NCBI GenBank assembly: GCA_017792425.1
Contig: CP051233.1
Coordinates: 1,708,402 to 1,772,401 of the forward strand
Reading direction: 5' to 3'
DNA from: Thalassovita sp.
Lineage (GTDB): Bacteria > Pseudomonadota > Alphaproteobacteria > Rhodobacterales > Rhodobacteraceae
DNA length: 64,000 nucleotides
Numbering within the stretch: the first letter of the stretch is position 1; each line of letters begins with the position of its first letter. The position numbers and the translations under genes were made by a program. This document shows positions 28,887 to 37,648 of this stretch, piece after piece. The notes under the pieces were generated by a model. The model saw only the letters and a list, made by a program, of their open reading frames with translations, was not told the DNA's origin and did not search any database.

Positions 28887-30092
28887 TCAGCCGCGGCTGG
28901 CGGTCAGGGCAAAACGGATGTCGACGCCGAATCCCAGCGTGCTTTCCTCTGGCACTTGATCACCGATGGCAAAGCTGCGCCGGTCTGTCGCGGTGACGCC
29001 AGTTGCGGTGGCGGTGTCGCCGTCCAGCGTCAGGGTGAAGGGCAGGGACAGCGGCACGGTTTGGTCCTTGATGGACAGGGTGCCATCGGCGACGAACCCC
29101 TGTTCGGCGCGCAGGATGTCGGCGGTAAAGACGGCGGTGGGAAACGCGGTGGCGTCGAAATAATCCGGCCCCATCGCCTGTTCCGTGACCCCGCCCAGCG
29201 TCAGCGAAGGGATCGAGACCGTTACGGTGATCTGCCCGTTCTTCGGCTGCGCGGGATCGTCGGCAAAGCTGATCTGCGCGGTCCAGTCGCTGAATTGCCC
29301 CTCGACCCGGTTGCCCATCTGGGTGATGGCGAGCGACAGCGTGCCGTCGGTTACTTGCCAGTCGCTGCTGACCTGGTCCAGCGCCGGGGCCGGGGTGGCG
29401 CCGGGCTGGAACAGCCCCACAGAGCCCGCGCCGACCGGGACCAGCGCCCAGACCGCGGCGGCGGCCAGCAGGGGCAGGGCGGCAGAGGACTGGTGCGCCG
29501 CTCCGGCGGGGGTGCCGCGCGTCATCCGGGCCAGTGTGCCGTCGCGGTCCAGCAGGTGATGTTTCAGCGCCCCGGCAATATGCAGCGCCAGCGCGCCGAT
29601 CATCACAAAGACCGAGATTTCATGCAGCGTGGAGGCGACCTGCGCCACGGTGGCGTCCTTGGGGACGAAGGGCAGGGATTGCCCGAGGCCCCAGATCGGC
29701 GCGAACCCGGTGGTGGCCGCGTGATGCACCCAGCCCGACAGCGGCACCGCCACCAACGCGCCATACAGCGCATAGTGGATGGTTTCGGCAAGGAGGGTTT
29801 CGGTCCGCCGGTTGGGATGCAGCGGGGCGGGACGGGTCTGGACCAGCATCCAGCCCAGCCGCAGCAGCGCGATCAGGAAGGTCAGCACGCCCAGCGTCTT
29901 GTGCAGGGAAAACAGCGTGACCACGCGGGCCAGTTCCGCCTGGGTGGGCATTGCGCCGGGGGCGTTGATCGCGTGGGACAGGTTTTCGGCGACGAATCCC
30001 AGCGGGATCAGGGTCAGGATCAGGGCGGCGGTCAGCCAGTGCAGCGCGCGGGCGGCGCGGCCATAACTGAGGGCGGTATTGTGCAGGGTCAT
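28887..30092 (-). CDS. Cytochrome b561 / YceI fusion protein
   Basis: Protein of 401 aa. The N-terminal half is a four-helix cytochrome b561 domain with haem-ligand histidines in ALHWLTA, LHKTLG, IHYALYG and LHEISVF...LHIAG. After a linker and a fifth helix (about 205-225) comes a periplasmic YceI domain ending FGVDIRFALTASRG. Probably moves electrons between the quinone pool and a ligand in the YceI barrel. The start MTLHNTA is chosen because the domain begins there; an upstream in-frame ATG would add 44 unrelated residues. Confidence 0.88.
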   Translation of the reverse strand: MTLHNTALSYGRAARALHWLTAALILTLIPLGFVAENLSHAINAPGAMPTQAELARVVTLFSLHKTLGVLTFLIALLRLGWMLVQTRPAPLHPNRRTETLLAETIHYALYGALVAVPLSGWVHHAATTGFAPIWGLGQSLPFVPKDATVAQVASTLHEISVFVMIGALALHIAGALKHHLLDRDGTLARMTRGTPAGAAHQSSAALPLLAAAAVWALVPVGAGSVGLFQPGATPAPALDQVSSDWQVTDGTLSLAITQMGNRVEGQFSDWTAQISFADDPAQPKNGQITVTVSIPSLTLGGVTEQAMGPDYFDATAFPTAVFTADILRAEQGFVADGTLSIKDQTVPLSLPFTLTLDGDTATATGVTATDRRSFAIGDQVPEESTLGFGVDIRFALTASRG

Positions 30093-30273
30093 GGTGGTCC
30101 GGCGGTTGGGGATATGTCTGAAAGACATAAACGCTGCGGCGGGGCCGAACCATGCGCATCCGCGCACAGTCGCCGTGCGGGGGCAGACAGTTCGCCCGGA
30201 AATGGCTGTTTTACTTGTGGTCAACCCGTGGGGCGGCTACATCACCTGAAACACCAATGGGATGAGGACGACC

Positions 30274-31215
30274 ATGACAACAGCTTTCGTTTTTCCCGGT
30301 CAGGGGGCGCAGACCATCGGCATGGGCAAGGCGCTGGCCGATGCTTACCCCGCCGCCAAGGCCGTCTTTGACGAGGTGGACAGCGCCCTGGGTGAAAAGC
30401 TGAGCGCGCTGATCTGGGAAGGCGAACAGGACCAGCTGACCCTGACGCAGAACGCGCAGCCGGCGCTGATGGCGACGTCTTTGGCGGCGTTGCGGGCGCT
30501 GGAGTCCGAGGGACTGGTGCTGGCGGATCGCGCGGCTTTCGTGGCGGGGCATTCGCTGGGCGAATACTCGGCGCTGGCGGCGGCGGGGTCGATCAGCATC
30601 TCGGACGCGGCGCGCCTGCTGCGCACGCGGGGCCGCGCCATGCAAGAGGCCGTGCCGGTCGGCGTGGGCGCGATGGCGGCGCTGCTGGGGCTGGATTTCG
30701 AAACCGCGCGCGACGTGGCCGCCGTGGCCGCCGAGGGCGACGTCTGCCAGGCCGCCAATGACAACGACCCCGCGCAGGTGGTGGTGTCGGGCCATAAGGC
30801 GGCGGTGGAACGCGCGGTGGAACTGGCCAAGGAACGCGGCGCCAAACGGGCGGTGATGCTGCCGGTCAGCGCTCCGTTCCATTGCGAATTGATGGCCCCC
30901 GCCGCCCGCGTGATGGCCGAGGCGCTGGACGACGTGGAAATCCGCGATCCGGTGGTGCCGCTGGTGGCCAACGTGGTGGCAGAGGCGGTGACGGATGCGA
31001 CCATGATCCGCTCGTTGCTGGTGGACCAGGTGACCGGATCGGTGCGCTGGCGCGAAAGCGTGCTGTTCATGGCCGAACAAGGCGTGACCGAGGTCTGGGA
31101 AATCGGCGCGGGCAAGGCGCTGTCGGGGATGATCCGCCGGATCGACAAGTCGATCGGCTGCAAGGCTGTCGGCACCCCGGAGGATGTCAAAGCGGCGCTG
31201 GACGCCGGGAACTGA
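30274..31215 (+). CDS. fabD: Malonyl-CoA:ACP transacylase
   Basis: Loads malonyl groups from CoA onto acyl carrier protein for fatty acid synthesis; 313 aa. Nucleophile S94 in GHSLGEYSA and H203 in APFHCELM form the catalytic pair; FPGQGAQ at the N-terminus is typical. GAGGA lies upstream of the ATG. First of the fab genes, 12 nt before fabG. Confidence 0.97.
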   Translation: MTTAFVFPGQGAQTIGMGKALADAYPAAKAVFDEVDSALGEKLSALIWEGEQDQLTLTQNAQPALMATSLAALRALESEGLVLADRAAFVAGHSLGEYSALAAAGSISISDAARLLRTRGRAMQEAVPVGVGAMAALLGLDFETARDVAAVAAEGDVCQAANDNDPAQVVVSGHKAAVERAVELAKERGAKRAVMLPVSAPFHCELMAPAARVMAEALDDVEIRDPVVPLVANVVAEAVTDATMIRSLLVDQVTGSVRWRESVLFMAEQGVTEVWEIGAGKALSGMIRRIDKSIGCKAVGTPEDVKAALDAGN

Positions 31216-31227
31216 GGATTATTCGAG

Positions 31228-31965
31228 ATGTTTGACCTGACTGGTAAATGCGCCCTGATCACCGGGGCTTCGGGTGGGATCGGCGGCGCGATCGCCAAGG
31301 CGCTGCACGGCGCGGGCGCGACCGTGGCGCTGAGCGGCACCCGCGAGGAACCGCTGAAGGCGCTGGCCGCCGAACTGGGCGACCGCGTGCATGTGCTGCC
31401 CTGCAACCTGTCGGACGCCGCCGCCGTGGACGCCCTGCCCAAACAGGCGGCCGAGGCGATGGGCGCGGTCGATATCCTGGTCAACAACGCCGGGATCACC
31501 CGCGACCAGATCTTCATGCGCATGTCGGACGAGGAATGGCAGTCGGTGATCGACGTGAACCTGACATCCACCATGCGGCTGTGCCGGGGCGTGATGCGCC
31601 CGATGATGAAGGCGCGCTGGGGCCGGATCATCAACATCAGCTCGATCGTCGGGGCCACCGGCAACGCGGGCCAGGTGAACTATGCCGCGTCCAAGGCGGG
31701 CATGGTCGGGCTGACCAAATCCATCGCCGCCGAAGTCGCCAGCCGGGGAATCACCGCCAACGCGGTGGCGCCCGGTTTCATCGCCACCGCGATGACGGAC
31801 AAGCTGACTGACGATCAGAAGGCCAAGATCAACGGCCAGATTCCTGCCGCGCGCATGGGGACGCCCGAGGAAATCGCCGCCGCCGTGCTGTACCTGGCCA
31901 GCCCCGAAGCGGGCTATGTCACCGGCGCGACGCTGCATGTGAATGGCGGCATGGCGATGTTGTAA
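31228..31965 (+). CDS. fabG: 3-oxoacyl-ACP reductase
   Basis: NADPH-dependent short-chain dehydrogenase, 245 aa, the first reduction step of fatty acid elongation. Cofactor motif TGASGGIGG (about 12-20), NNAG, and catalytic S139-Y152-K156 are present. Follows fabD directly. A 327-bp gap with a repeat and the acpP promoter separates it from acpP. Confidence 0.96.
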   Translation: MFDLTGKCALITGASGGIGGAIAKALHGAGATVALSGTREEPLKALAAELGDRVHVLPCNLSDAAAVDALPKQAAEAMGAVDILVNNAGITRDQIFMRMSDEEWQSVIDVNLTSTMRLCRGVMRPMMKARWGRIINISSIVGATGNAGQVNYAASKAGMVGLTKSIAAEVASRGITANAVAPGFIATAMTDKLTDDQKAKINGQIPAARMGTPEEIAAAVLYLASPEAGYVTGATLHVNGGMAML

Positions 31966-32292
31966 GGCAAAACCCGGTCGCGGCGCCCTTGCCGGGGCGC
32001 GGCGCCGAGTGGGCACGCAGCGCCGTGAGTATTTGGGGCAAGATGAAACCGAAGGCAGTGCGAAAACGGTCGGGCGAAAAGGTCAGCCATGCCAACTGAT
32101 GCGAAAGCATTTGCCTCGCCCGTCCCATGTGCTATAGGCCACGCAGATTTTCCGGTGGGCTGTTTGGGGCCACTGGACGTCCCGCTTGCGGGAAACGCAG
32201 CCGCCCGGTAAACCGGGCACACCACAGAAGCCATCCCCGCGGGCGAGGGCGGAGAACCGGGCAAGAGCCCAAAAAGTTATGAGGACTTTGAA
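31966..32292 (+). other. fabG-acpP intergenic region with extragenic repeat and structured leader
   Basis: No gene. The first 80 bp holds a GC-rich palindromic stretch and the motif GAGTATTTGGGGCAAGATGAA (32027-32047), a short repeat that I know from the spaces after genes in many Rhodobacterales genomes. The second half is the long acpP leader, with hairpins such as GCCCGG-TAAA-CCGGGC (32203-32218). Confidence 0.6.
32111..32138 (+). promoter_or_regulatory. Probable acpP promoter
   Basis: TTGCCT (32111-32116) and TATAGG (32133-32138) are separated by 16 bp. Transcription from here would give a leader of about 145 nt before the acpP start. Confidence 0.5.
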
Positions 32293-32526
32293 ATGAGCGA
32301 TATCGCAGACCGCGTGAAGAAGATCGTTGTCGAGCACCTGGGTGTGGAAGAAGACAAGGTGACCGAGAACGCTTCGTTCATCGACGATCTGGGCGCGGAC
32401 AGCCTGGACACCGTGGAACTGGTCATGGCCTTCGAAGAAGAATTCGGCATCGAGATTCCCGATGACGCAGCCGAGACCATCCAGACCTTTGGCGACGCGG
32501 TGAAGTTCATCACCGAAGCTTCCTGA
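32293..32526 (+). CDS. acpP: Acyl carrier protein
   Basis: Carrier of growing acyl chains, 77 aa, strongly acidic. S37 in GADSLDTVEL takes the 4'-phosphopantetheine arm. GAGGA precedes the ATG. It has its own promoter, long leader and terminator, as expected for one of the most abundant proteins of the cell. Confidence 0.98.
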   Translation: MSDIADRVKKIVVEHLGVEEDKVTENASFIDDLGADSLDTVELVMAFEEEFGIEIPDDAAETIQTFGDAVKFITEAS

Positions 32527-32555
32527 TCTGAACTGGACATCCCGTCCAGTTGAAG

Positions 32556-33482
32556 TCACGGCACCCTGAGGGGTGCCGTTTCGTTTTTGCCCGCCGCGCG
32601 TTTCGAACCGCGGTGACTGCGCAGCAGGTCATGCAAGGCCAGGCGGTCCAGCGGCGCCTTGAAGGCGAGGCCGCAGAACTGGGCATTTCGCCAGGCGACG
32701 CGCGCGCGGATATGTTGACCGGGCAGCAGGATATTCAGCGTTTTAACCTCTTCCGGCAGGCAATGACCGAGGTATACCTTGGCCCCCATCTGCGAGATGT
32801 CCATGACGGTGCCGGGCAAGGCCATTCCCTGCGGCACGATCATGCAGGGCAGGTGACACAGGAATCGGCGGCAGCGGCGGCGGTGGCGTTCATTCCATGC
32901 ACGGGTCAGCCGTGACCCCAGCCACGCCCCAACCGAGAGAGCCAGCAGGCCAATGGCCAGCCATCGTAGCGGCACTGTGGCGGGGGGGCTGTCGAAGGGC
33001 TGATCCGGGCGCGGCTGAATCGCCGAGGCACCCTGGGCCGCGCTGTTCCCTGCGGGGGCGGGGTGCCAGTCCGGGTTTTCTTCACAGCGCAGATTCGCGA
33101 CGAAGGCCTGCATCTCTTGCGAGAACTGGCGCATCTTGCGAACGGTTTCCGGCGGCAGTTCGGCCCCCAGCCCGCTGTCCAGCCGGAGCTGCGCCGCCTG
33201 CCGTTGCGTGGCAAGGAACCCCCGTATCACCTGCCCATGTCGCTGCAATCCGGCATTGCGCAGCAGCGCCGTCAGTTCCGTCTGCGGGATGGTGCCGGTC
33301 TGGTCCAGCAGGGCGCGCGCCGCGCTTTCGCCGCTGGCGCGGCCGTGGTCCTGGTCCAGTTTCGTGGACAGGTGGTAGCCCTGCACCAGCCAGTCGTGCA
33401 CGGCGCAGTCGCGTCCAGCCGCCAAGACCGGCGCGCCAATGGCTGCCAGCAGCATGCACAGGATCACTCGAACAAAGGCCAT
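32556..33482 (-). CDS. PilZ-domain protein with periplasmic N-terminal region
   Basis: Protein of 308 aa. Signal peptide or anchor (1-22), a helical extracytoplasmic region with cysteines in GRDCAVHDW and NLRCEENP, a transmembrane helix (about 172-195), then a cytoplasmic PilZ domain with an arginine cluster (ERHRRRCRRFL) and DISQMGAK, the two halves of the c-di-GMP-binding signature. It probably links c-di-GMP to an envelope function. It is the only minus-strand gene inside the fab cluster. GGTGGG precedes the ATG at 33482; an ATG 30 nt upstream is possible. Confidence 0.8.
   Translation of the reverse strand: MAFVRVILCMLLAAIGAPVLAAGRDCAVHDWLVQGYHLSTKLDQDHGRASGESAARALLDQTGTIPQTELTALLRNAGLQRHGQVIRGFLATQRQAAQLRLDSGLGAELPPETVRKMRQFSQEMQAFVANLRCEENPDWHPAPAGNSAAQGASAIQPRPDQPFDSPPATVPLRWLAIGLLALSVGAWLGSRLTRAWNERHRRRCRRFLCHLPCMIVPQGMALPGTVMDISQMGAKVYLGHCLPEEVKTLNILLPGQHIRARVAWRNAQFCGLAFKAPLDRLALHDLLRSHRGSKRAAGKNETAPLRVP
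32558..32587 (+). terminator. Intrinsic terminator of acpP
   Basis: Nine-base-pair stem ACGGCACCC/GGGTGCCGT, TGAG loop, then TTCGTTTTT. A second hairpin (32531-32551) precedes it. The terminator overlaps the 3' end of the PilZ gene on the other strand. Confidence 0.88.
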
Positions 33483-33646
33483 GGCCCACCTTGGAAAACC
33501 GAAACCGATCATCGCAGTCGCCTATGAAGGGAGGATTAACGCGCCAGCGATTGCGCAAATGCCCCTGATCGGACGTCATGCCCTTGCCCCGCCCCTGCAA
33601 ACAACGGTATTAGGGACGGCGAAATACCTGGGCTTAGGAGCAAGAA

Positions 33647-34903
33647 ATGCGTCGAGTTGTGGTCACCGGACTTGGACTGGTCACGCCGCTGGCATGCGGT
33701 GTCGAAGAAACCTGGAAACGTCTGCTGGCAGGGGAATCCGGGGCGGACACCATCAAACGGTTCGATGCCAGCCACCTGGCCACCAACTATGCCTGCGAAT
33801 TGCCGTTGGGCGATGGCAGCGATGGCACGTTCAATCCCGACGACTGGATGGAGCCGAAAGAGCGGCGCAAGGTGGATGATTTCATCCTGTACGGGATCGC
33901 CGCCGCAGCCCAGGCCGTGAAAGACGCCGACTGGGCCCCCGAGGACGAGGAAAGCCGCCTGCGCACCGGCGTGATGATCGGATCGGGGATCGGGGGGCTG
34001 AACTCGATCGCCGACACTGCCGTGCTGATCAAGGAAAAAGGGCCGCGTCGGGTGTCGCCGTTCTTTATTCCCGGATCGCTGATCAACCTGATTTCGGGGC
34101 AGGTCAGCATCCGCTATGGTTTCAAGGGGCCGAACCACGCGGTGGTGACGGCTTGTTCCACCGGCGCGCACGCGATTGGCGATGCGGCCCGGCTGATCCA
34201 GTGGGGCGATGCGGATGTGATGGTGGCCGGCGGCGCAGAGGCGGCGATTTCCGAGATCGGGATCGCGGGCTTCAACGCGTGCAAGGCCCTGTCCACCAAG
34301 CGCAAGGACAACCCCAAGGCCGCCAGCCGCCCCTATGACGCGGACCGCGACGGGTTCGTGATGGGCGAGGGCGCGGGCGTTGTCGTGCTGGAAGAATACG
34401 AACACGCCAAGGCGCGCGGTGCGAAGATCTATGCCGAGGTGCTGGGCTATGGCCTGTCGGGCGACGCCTATCACATCACCGCCCCGTCCGAGGATGGCGA
34501 CGGCGGGTTCCGGTCCATGACCGCGGCGCTGAAACGGGCGGGGATCACCGCCGACCAGGTGGACTACATCAATGCGCACGGCACCTCGACCATGGCGGAC
34601 GTGATCGAACTGGCTGCCGTGGAACGGCTGCTGGGCGATGCCGCCAGCAAGGCCACCATGTCCTCGACGAAATCGGCCACTGGCCACCTGCTGGGCGCGG
34701 CGGGCGCGATCGAGGCGATCTTCTCGATCCTGGCGATCCGCGACCAGGTCGCGCCGCCGACGATCAACCTGGACAACCCGGCGGTGGAAACCCCGATTGA
34801 CCTGGCCCCGAACCAGAAACGTGAACGCAAGATCGACATCGCGCTGTCCAACAGTTTCGGCTTTGGCGGCACCAACGCGTCGGTCCTGTTCGGCAAGGTC
34901 TGA
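33647..34903 (+). CDS. fabF: 3-oxoacyl-ACP synthase II
   Basis: Condensing enzyme of fatty acid elongation, 418 aa. The thiolase-fold triad C170 (TACSTGAHA), H311 (NAHGTST) and H347 (ATGHLLGA) is complete. It is only 3 nt upstream of mltG and 144 nt downstream of the divergent PilZ start, so it needs its own promoter rather than sharing that of acpP. Confidence 0.97.
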   Translation: MRRVVVTGLGLVTPLACGVEETWKRLLAGESGADTIKRFDASHLATNYACELPLGDGSDGTFNPDDWMEPKERRKVDDFILYGIAAAAQAVKDADWAPEDEESRLRTGVMIGSGIGGLNSIADTAVLIKEKGPRRVSPFFIPGSLINLISGQVSIRYGFKGPNHAVVTACSTGAHAIGDAARLIQWGDADVMVAGGAEAAISEIGIAGFNACKALSTKRKDNPKAASRPYDADRDGFVMGEGAGVVVLEEYEHAKARGAKIYAEVLGYGLSGDAYHITAPSEDGDGGFRSMTAALKRAGITADQVDYINAHGTSTMADVIELAAVERLLGDAASKATMSSTKSATGHLLGAAGAIEAIFSILAIRDQVAPPTINLDNPAVETPIDLAPNQKRERKIDIALSNSFGFGGTNASVLFGKV

Positions 34904-34906
34904 CCT

Positions 34907-36061
34907 ATGTGGCGAGCCATCGCGTCCAACGCGCTGTCGATCCTGATCGTGGCGCTGTTCCTTGTGGGCGGCGTCATCCTGTGGGGTAAGCGGGAATATC
35001 AGACCGCTGGCCCGCTGACGGAACCGATCTGCCTGCGGGTGGACCCCGGATCGAACTTTAAGAATGTCAGCCAAAGCCTTGAAAAACAAGGTGCAGTAAC
35101 CAATGGCACGATCCTGAGACTGGGGGCGGATTATACCGAGAAAGCCGATAAGCTGAAGGCCGGAAGCTTCTTGGTGCCGCAAGGCGCGTCGATGTCAGAG
35201 ATCGTCGATATCGTGACTCGTGGCGGGGCGTCCACCTGCGGAGTCGAGGTGGTGTATCGTGTTGGCGTGACCCGGTCCGAGGTCGTGGTCCGTGAATTGG
35301 ACCCGGCGACGAACCGATACGAGGAAAAGGCCGCGTTCGATCCCGCCGCAGACGCGGAAGTGCCTGAAAAGTTTGCAGAAGTTCGTGCCCAGGCCGATAC
35401 GCGGTACCGGATTGCCATGGCCGAGGGCGTGACCAGTTGGCAGGTGGTTGACGTGCTGTCGCGGATTGACCTGCTGGAAGGTACGGTGGACCTGCCCGCC
35501 GAGGGCACTCTGGCGCCGGACAGCTATGAGGTGCGGGCAGGCGACACCCGCGCGTCGGTGATCCAAAGAATGGTTGAAAAACAAACGCTTATTCTGGAAG
35601 AGGCGTGGCGCGACCGGGTGGATGGGTTGCCTTATGCGACGATCGAGGAGGCGCTGATCATGGCCTCTATCATCGAGAAGGAAACCGGCGTGGCCGAGGA
35701 ACGGCGGACGGTGGCGAGCGTGTTCGTCAACCGCCTGAACCGCAGCATGCGCCTGCAGACGGACCCGACCGTGATCTATGGCATCACCAAGGGGCAAGGC
35801 GCATTGGGGCGCGGGCTGCGGCAGAGTGAGCTTCGCGGTGAAACACCCTGGAATACTTACGTAATTGATGGGCTGCCACCGACCCCGATCGCCAATCCCG
35901 GCAAGGCCAGCATCGAAGCGGCGCTGAACCCTGAAACCACGAATTTCGTGTTCTTCGTGGCCGATGGCACCGGCGGGCATGTGTTTGCGGAAACGCTGGA
36001 AGAGCATAACCGCAACGTCGCCAAATGGCGCCGGATCGAGCAAGAGCGCGCGAACCAGTAA
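34907..36061 (+). CDS. mltG: Endolytic murein transglycosylase
   Basis: Inner-membrane YceG/MltG enzyme of 384 aa that cuts nascent glycan strands and ends their polymerisation. N-terminal membrane helix (about 7-24), LysM-like region, then the catalytic domain with E257 in ASIIEKETG and the FVNRLNRSMRLQTDPTVIYG signature. Coupled to fabF, an arrangement shared by many bacteria. An intrinsic terminator follows. Confidence 0.95.
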   Translation: MWRAIASNALSILIVALFLVGGVILWGKREYQTAGPLTEPICLRVDPGSNFKNVSQSLEKQGAVTNGTILRLGADYTEKADKLKAGSFLVPQGASMSEIVDIVTRGGASTCGVEVVYRVGVTRSEVVVRELDPATNRYEEKAAFDPAADAEVPEKFAEVRAQADTRYRIAMAEGVTSWQVVDVLSRIDLLEGTVDLPAEGTLAPDSYEVRAGDTRASVIQRMVEKQTLILEEAWRDRVDGLPYATIEEALIMASIIEKETGVAEERRTVASVFVNRLNRSMRLQTDPTVIYGITKGQGALGRGLRQSELRGETPWNTYVIDGLPPTPIANPGKASIEAALNPETTNFVFFVADGTGGHVFAETLEEHNRNVAKWRRIEQERANQ

Positions 36062-36116
36062 GGTTTCGTTCATCTGTCAACCTGTCCGAGTCGCCGGGCT
36101 GAACCGTACATCACAG

Positions 36117-36150
36117 ACGCCGCCCTGACGTTAGGGCGGCGTTTACGTTT
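36117..36150 (+). terminator. Intrinsic terminator after mltG
   Basis: Ten-base-pair stem ACGCCGCCCT/AGGGCGGCGT with 6-nt loop and TTACGTTTT. Confidence 0.78.
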
Positions 36151-36227
36151 TCATGCGACGGTTTTGCGACTCGGAGGAAAAGGGGTGTACGATGGTCGTG
36201 GCATGATCGGTTCGAAGGAGAAGAACC

Positions 36228-36548
36228 ATGCGTTTCGACAAGCTGGCAGAGCGGCAGATCCTGAAGGCCCGTGCCGAAGGGCAGTTGGAGGGGCTGAAGG
36301 GCGAGGGCAAACCGCTGAACCCGCAGGCCGGGGACGCGGCCGAAGCGGCCGGGTTCCGCATCATGGCCGAAGCGGGCGTGCTGCCGCGCGAGATGGAGTT
36401 GAAGAAGAAATGCGCCACCCTGCGGGAAACATTGGCGGCGGAAACCGATCCGGTCCGGCGCAAGGCGTTGATGGCCGAATTGGCAGAGGTTGAAATGCGC
36501 CGCGCAATAGAGGAGGAGGCACGCAAGAAGTTCATGCGGCAGAAATGA
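36228..36548 (+). CDS. DUF1992 (DnaJ-C28-like) protein
   Basis: Small protein of 106 aa from the DUF1992 family, named after a conserved part of eukaryotic DNAJC28; it has no J domain. It starts MRFDKLAERQILKARAEGQLEGLKGEGKPL, which holds the family's conserved helix and PL turn, and ends in a charged coiled coil (RAIEEEARKKFMRQK). GAAGGAGAAG lies upstream of the ATG. Cytosolic; function unknown. Single gene between a terminator and a riboswitch. Confidence 0.85.
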   Translation: MRFDKLAERQILKARAEGQLEGLKGEGKPLNPQAGDAAEAAGFRIMAEAGVLPREMELKKKCATLRETLAAETDPVRRKALMAELAEVEMRRAIEEEARKKFMRQK

Positions 36549-36600
36549 CAGGCCTTGCCGGGCGGGGGCAGGCTGGCTACGGTCGGTGCAGCCTTTCCAT

Positions 36601-36700
36601 GTGCGGCTAGGGTTCCGTTGCCTGCGGGCAAGCTGGTCCGAGCGCCGTCAAAAGCCGGTGGCAGACACCCGAGGAGCAAAAGACCAGAGGGGGTGGACAG
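36601..36700 (+). ncRNA. ykkC-family riboswitch (guanidine-I or a subtype 2 relative)
   Basis: The 190-bp space before the EamA gene carries the blocks that define ykkC RNAs in the right order: CTAGGGTTCCG (36607-36617), a small hairpin (TTGCC...GGCAA), CTGGTCCGAG (36633-36642), a second hairpin (GCC...GGC), ACAC (36665-36668), AAAAG (36678-36682), and a G-rich end. The third stem departs from the guanidine-I form (GAGGAGCAAAAGACCAGAGG instead of a GGGATAAAAGCCCGGGAG type), so one of the subtype 2 ligands, or the orphan subtype 2d, is possible. A GAAA-capped hairpin (36696-36718) and the ribosome site follow; no T-run terminator is seen, so control of translation is likely. Confidence 0.8.
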
Positions 36701-36739
36701 GGCGTGAAAACGCATGTCTGAACCTGATGGAGCCGTCTG

Positions 36740-37597
36740 ATGTCTGTCCTTGGTCTTGCCCTTGTCCTGTTCGCCGCCTGTTGCCACGCCACCTGGAATT
36801 TCCTGGTCAAGCGGATCAACGGCGGGCCGGAACTGATCTGGTTGTTTTCCGTCGTGTCGGTGGTGCTGTACCTGCCGGTGGCGTTGTGGATCCTGCTGGT
36901 GCAGCGGCCAGAGATCGGGGGGATGCAGGTGCTGTTCCTGGTCGGGACGGTGGTGCTGCACCTGGGATATTTCCTGATGCTGCAGACCGGCTATCGCAAG
37001 GGCGATCTGTCGCTGGTCTATCCCACCGCGCGGGCAACGGGGCCGATGTTGTCCTCGGCCTTTGCCGTGCTGCTGCTGGGCGAGGTGATCTCGCTGCAGA
37101 TGGCGCTGGGGGCGGGGGGCATCGTGTTCGGCGTGCTGATGTTGACGGGCGGGATCAGGGGCGCGGTGCGGCGGGCCTCGGCCTCGTTGCTGTTCGGGCT
37201 GGGTACAGGGGTGCTGATCGGCGGCTACACGGTGTGGGATGCCTATGCGGTTTCGGCGCTGCTGCTTCCACCGGTGCTGCTGGATTACGCGTCCAGCCTG
37301 GGCCGGGTGGTGCTGCTGGCCCCGGTTGCGGTGCGGCGCAAGGACCGGGTGCGTGCGCTTTGGCGGGATCATCGGGGCGCGGTGCTGGTGATCGGGCTGT
37401 TCAACTCGCTGGCCTATATCCTGGTGCTGTACGCGCTGACCTTTACCCCGGTGGCCTATGTCGCGCCGCTGCGCGAGGTGAGCGTGGTGCTGTCGGTGCT
37501 GGCGGGGTCCATCCTGCTGCACGAGGGGCAGTTGCGGCACCGTCTGGGCTGGGCCTGCGTGATCCTGTGCGGCATGGCGCTGCTGGTGAGCGGATGA
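36740..37597 (+). CDS. EamA-family (drug/metabolite) transporter
   Basis: Inner-membrane protein of 285 aa with about ten hydrophobic helices in two EamA repeats, the usual size for the family. Other members export small metabolites or drugs. The ykkC-type aptamer just upstream makes this an inducible exporter of whatever the aptamer senses, guanidine being the best-known ligand. The SD (GATGGAG) lies within reach of the riboswitch; a short complement CGGCT (36604-36608) to AGCCG (36731-36735) could pair with it. Confidence 0.88.
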   Translation: MSVLGLALVLFAACCHATWNFLVKRINGGPELIWLFSVVSVVLYLPVALWILLVQRPEIGGMQVLFLVGTVVLHLGYFLMLQTGYRKGDLSLVYPTARATGPMLSSAFAVLLLGEVISLQMALGAGGIVFGVLMLTGGIRGAVRRASASLLFGLGTGVLIGGYTVWDAYAVSALLLPPVLLDYASSLGRVVLLAPVAVRRKDRVRALWRDHRGAVLVIGLFNSLAYILVLYALTFTPVAYVAPLREVSVVLSVLAGSILLHEGQLRHRLGWACVILCGMALLVSG

Positions 37598-37626
37598 AAA
37601 AGCCCAGCGCTGTGGCCGGGCTTTTG
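37598..37626. terminator. Weak bidirectional terminator between convergent genes
   Basis: AAAAGCCC (37598-37605) pairs with GGGCTTTT (37618-37625) around a 12-nt loop, overlapping the space after the EamA stop and in front of the convergent dehydrogenase 3' end. Confidence 0.55.
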
Positions 37627-37648
37627 CGAGTTTGGCAGGCGTCAGGGT

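Noticed and set aside
28851..30371. Open frame of 506 codons opposite the b561-YceI gene
   Set aside because: Antisense shadow rich in Gly, Gln and Arg with no domain; it also crosses the fabD start.
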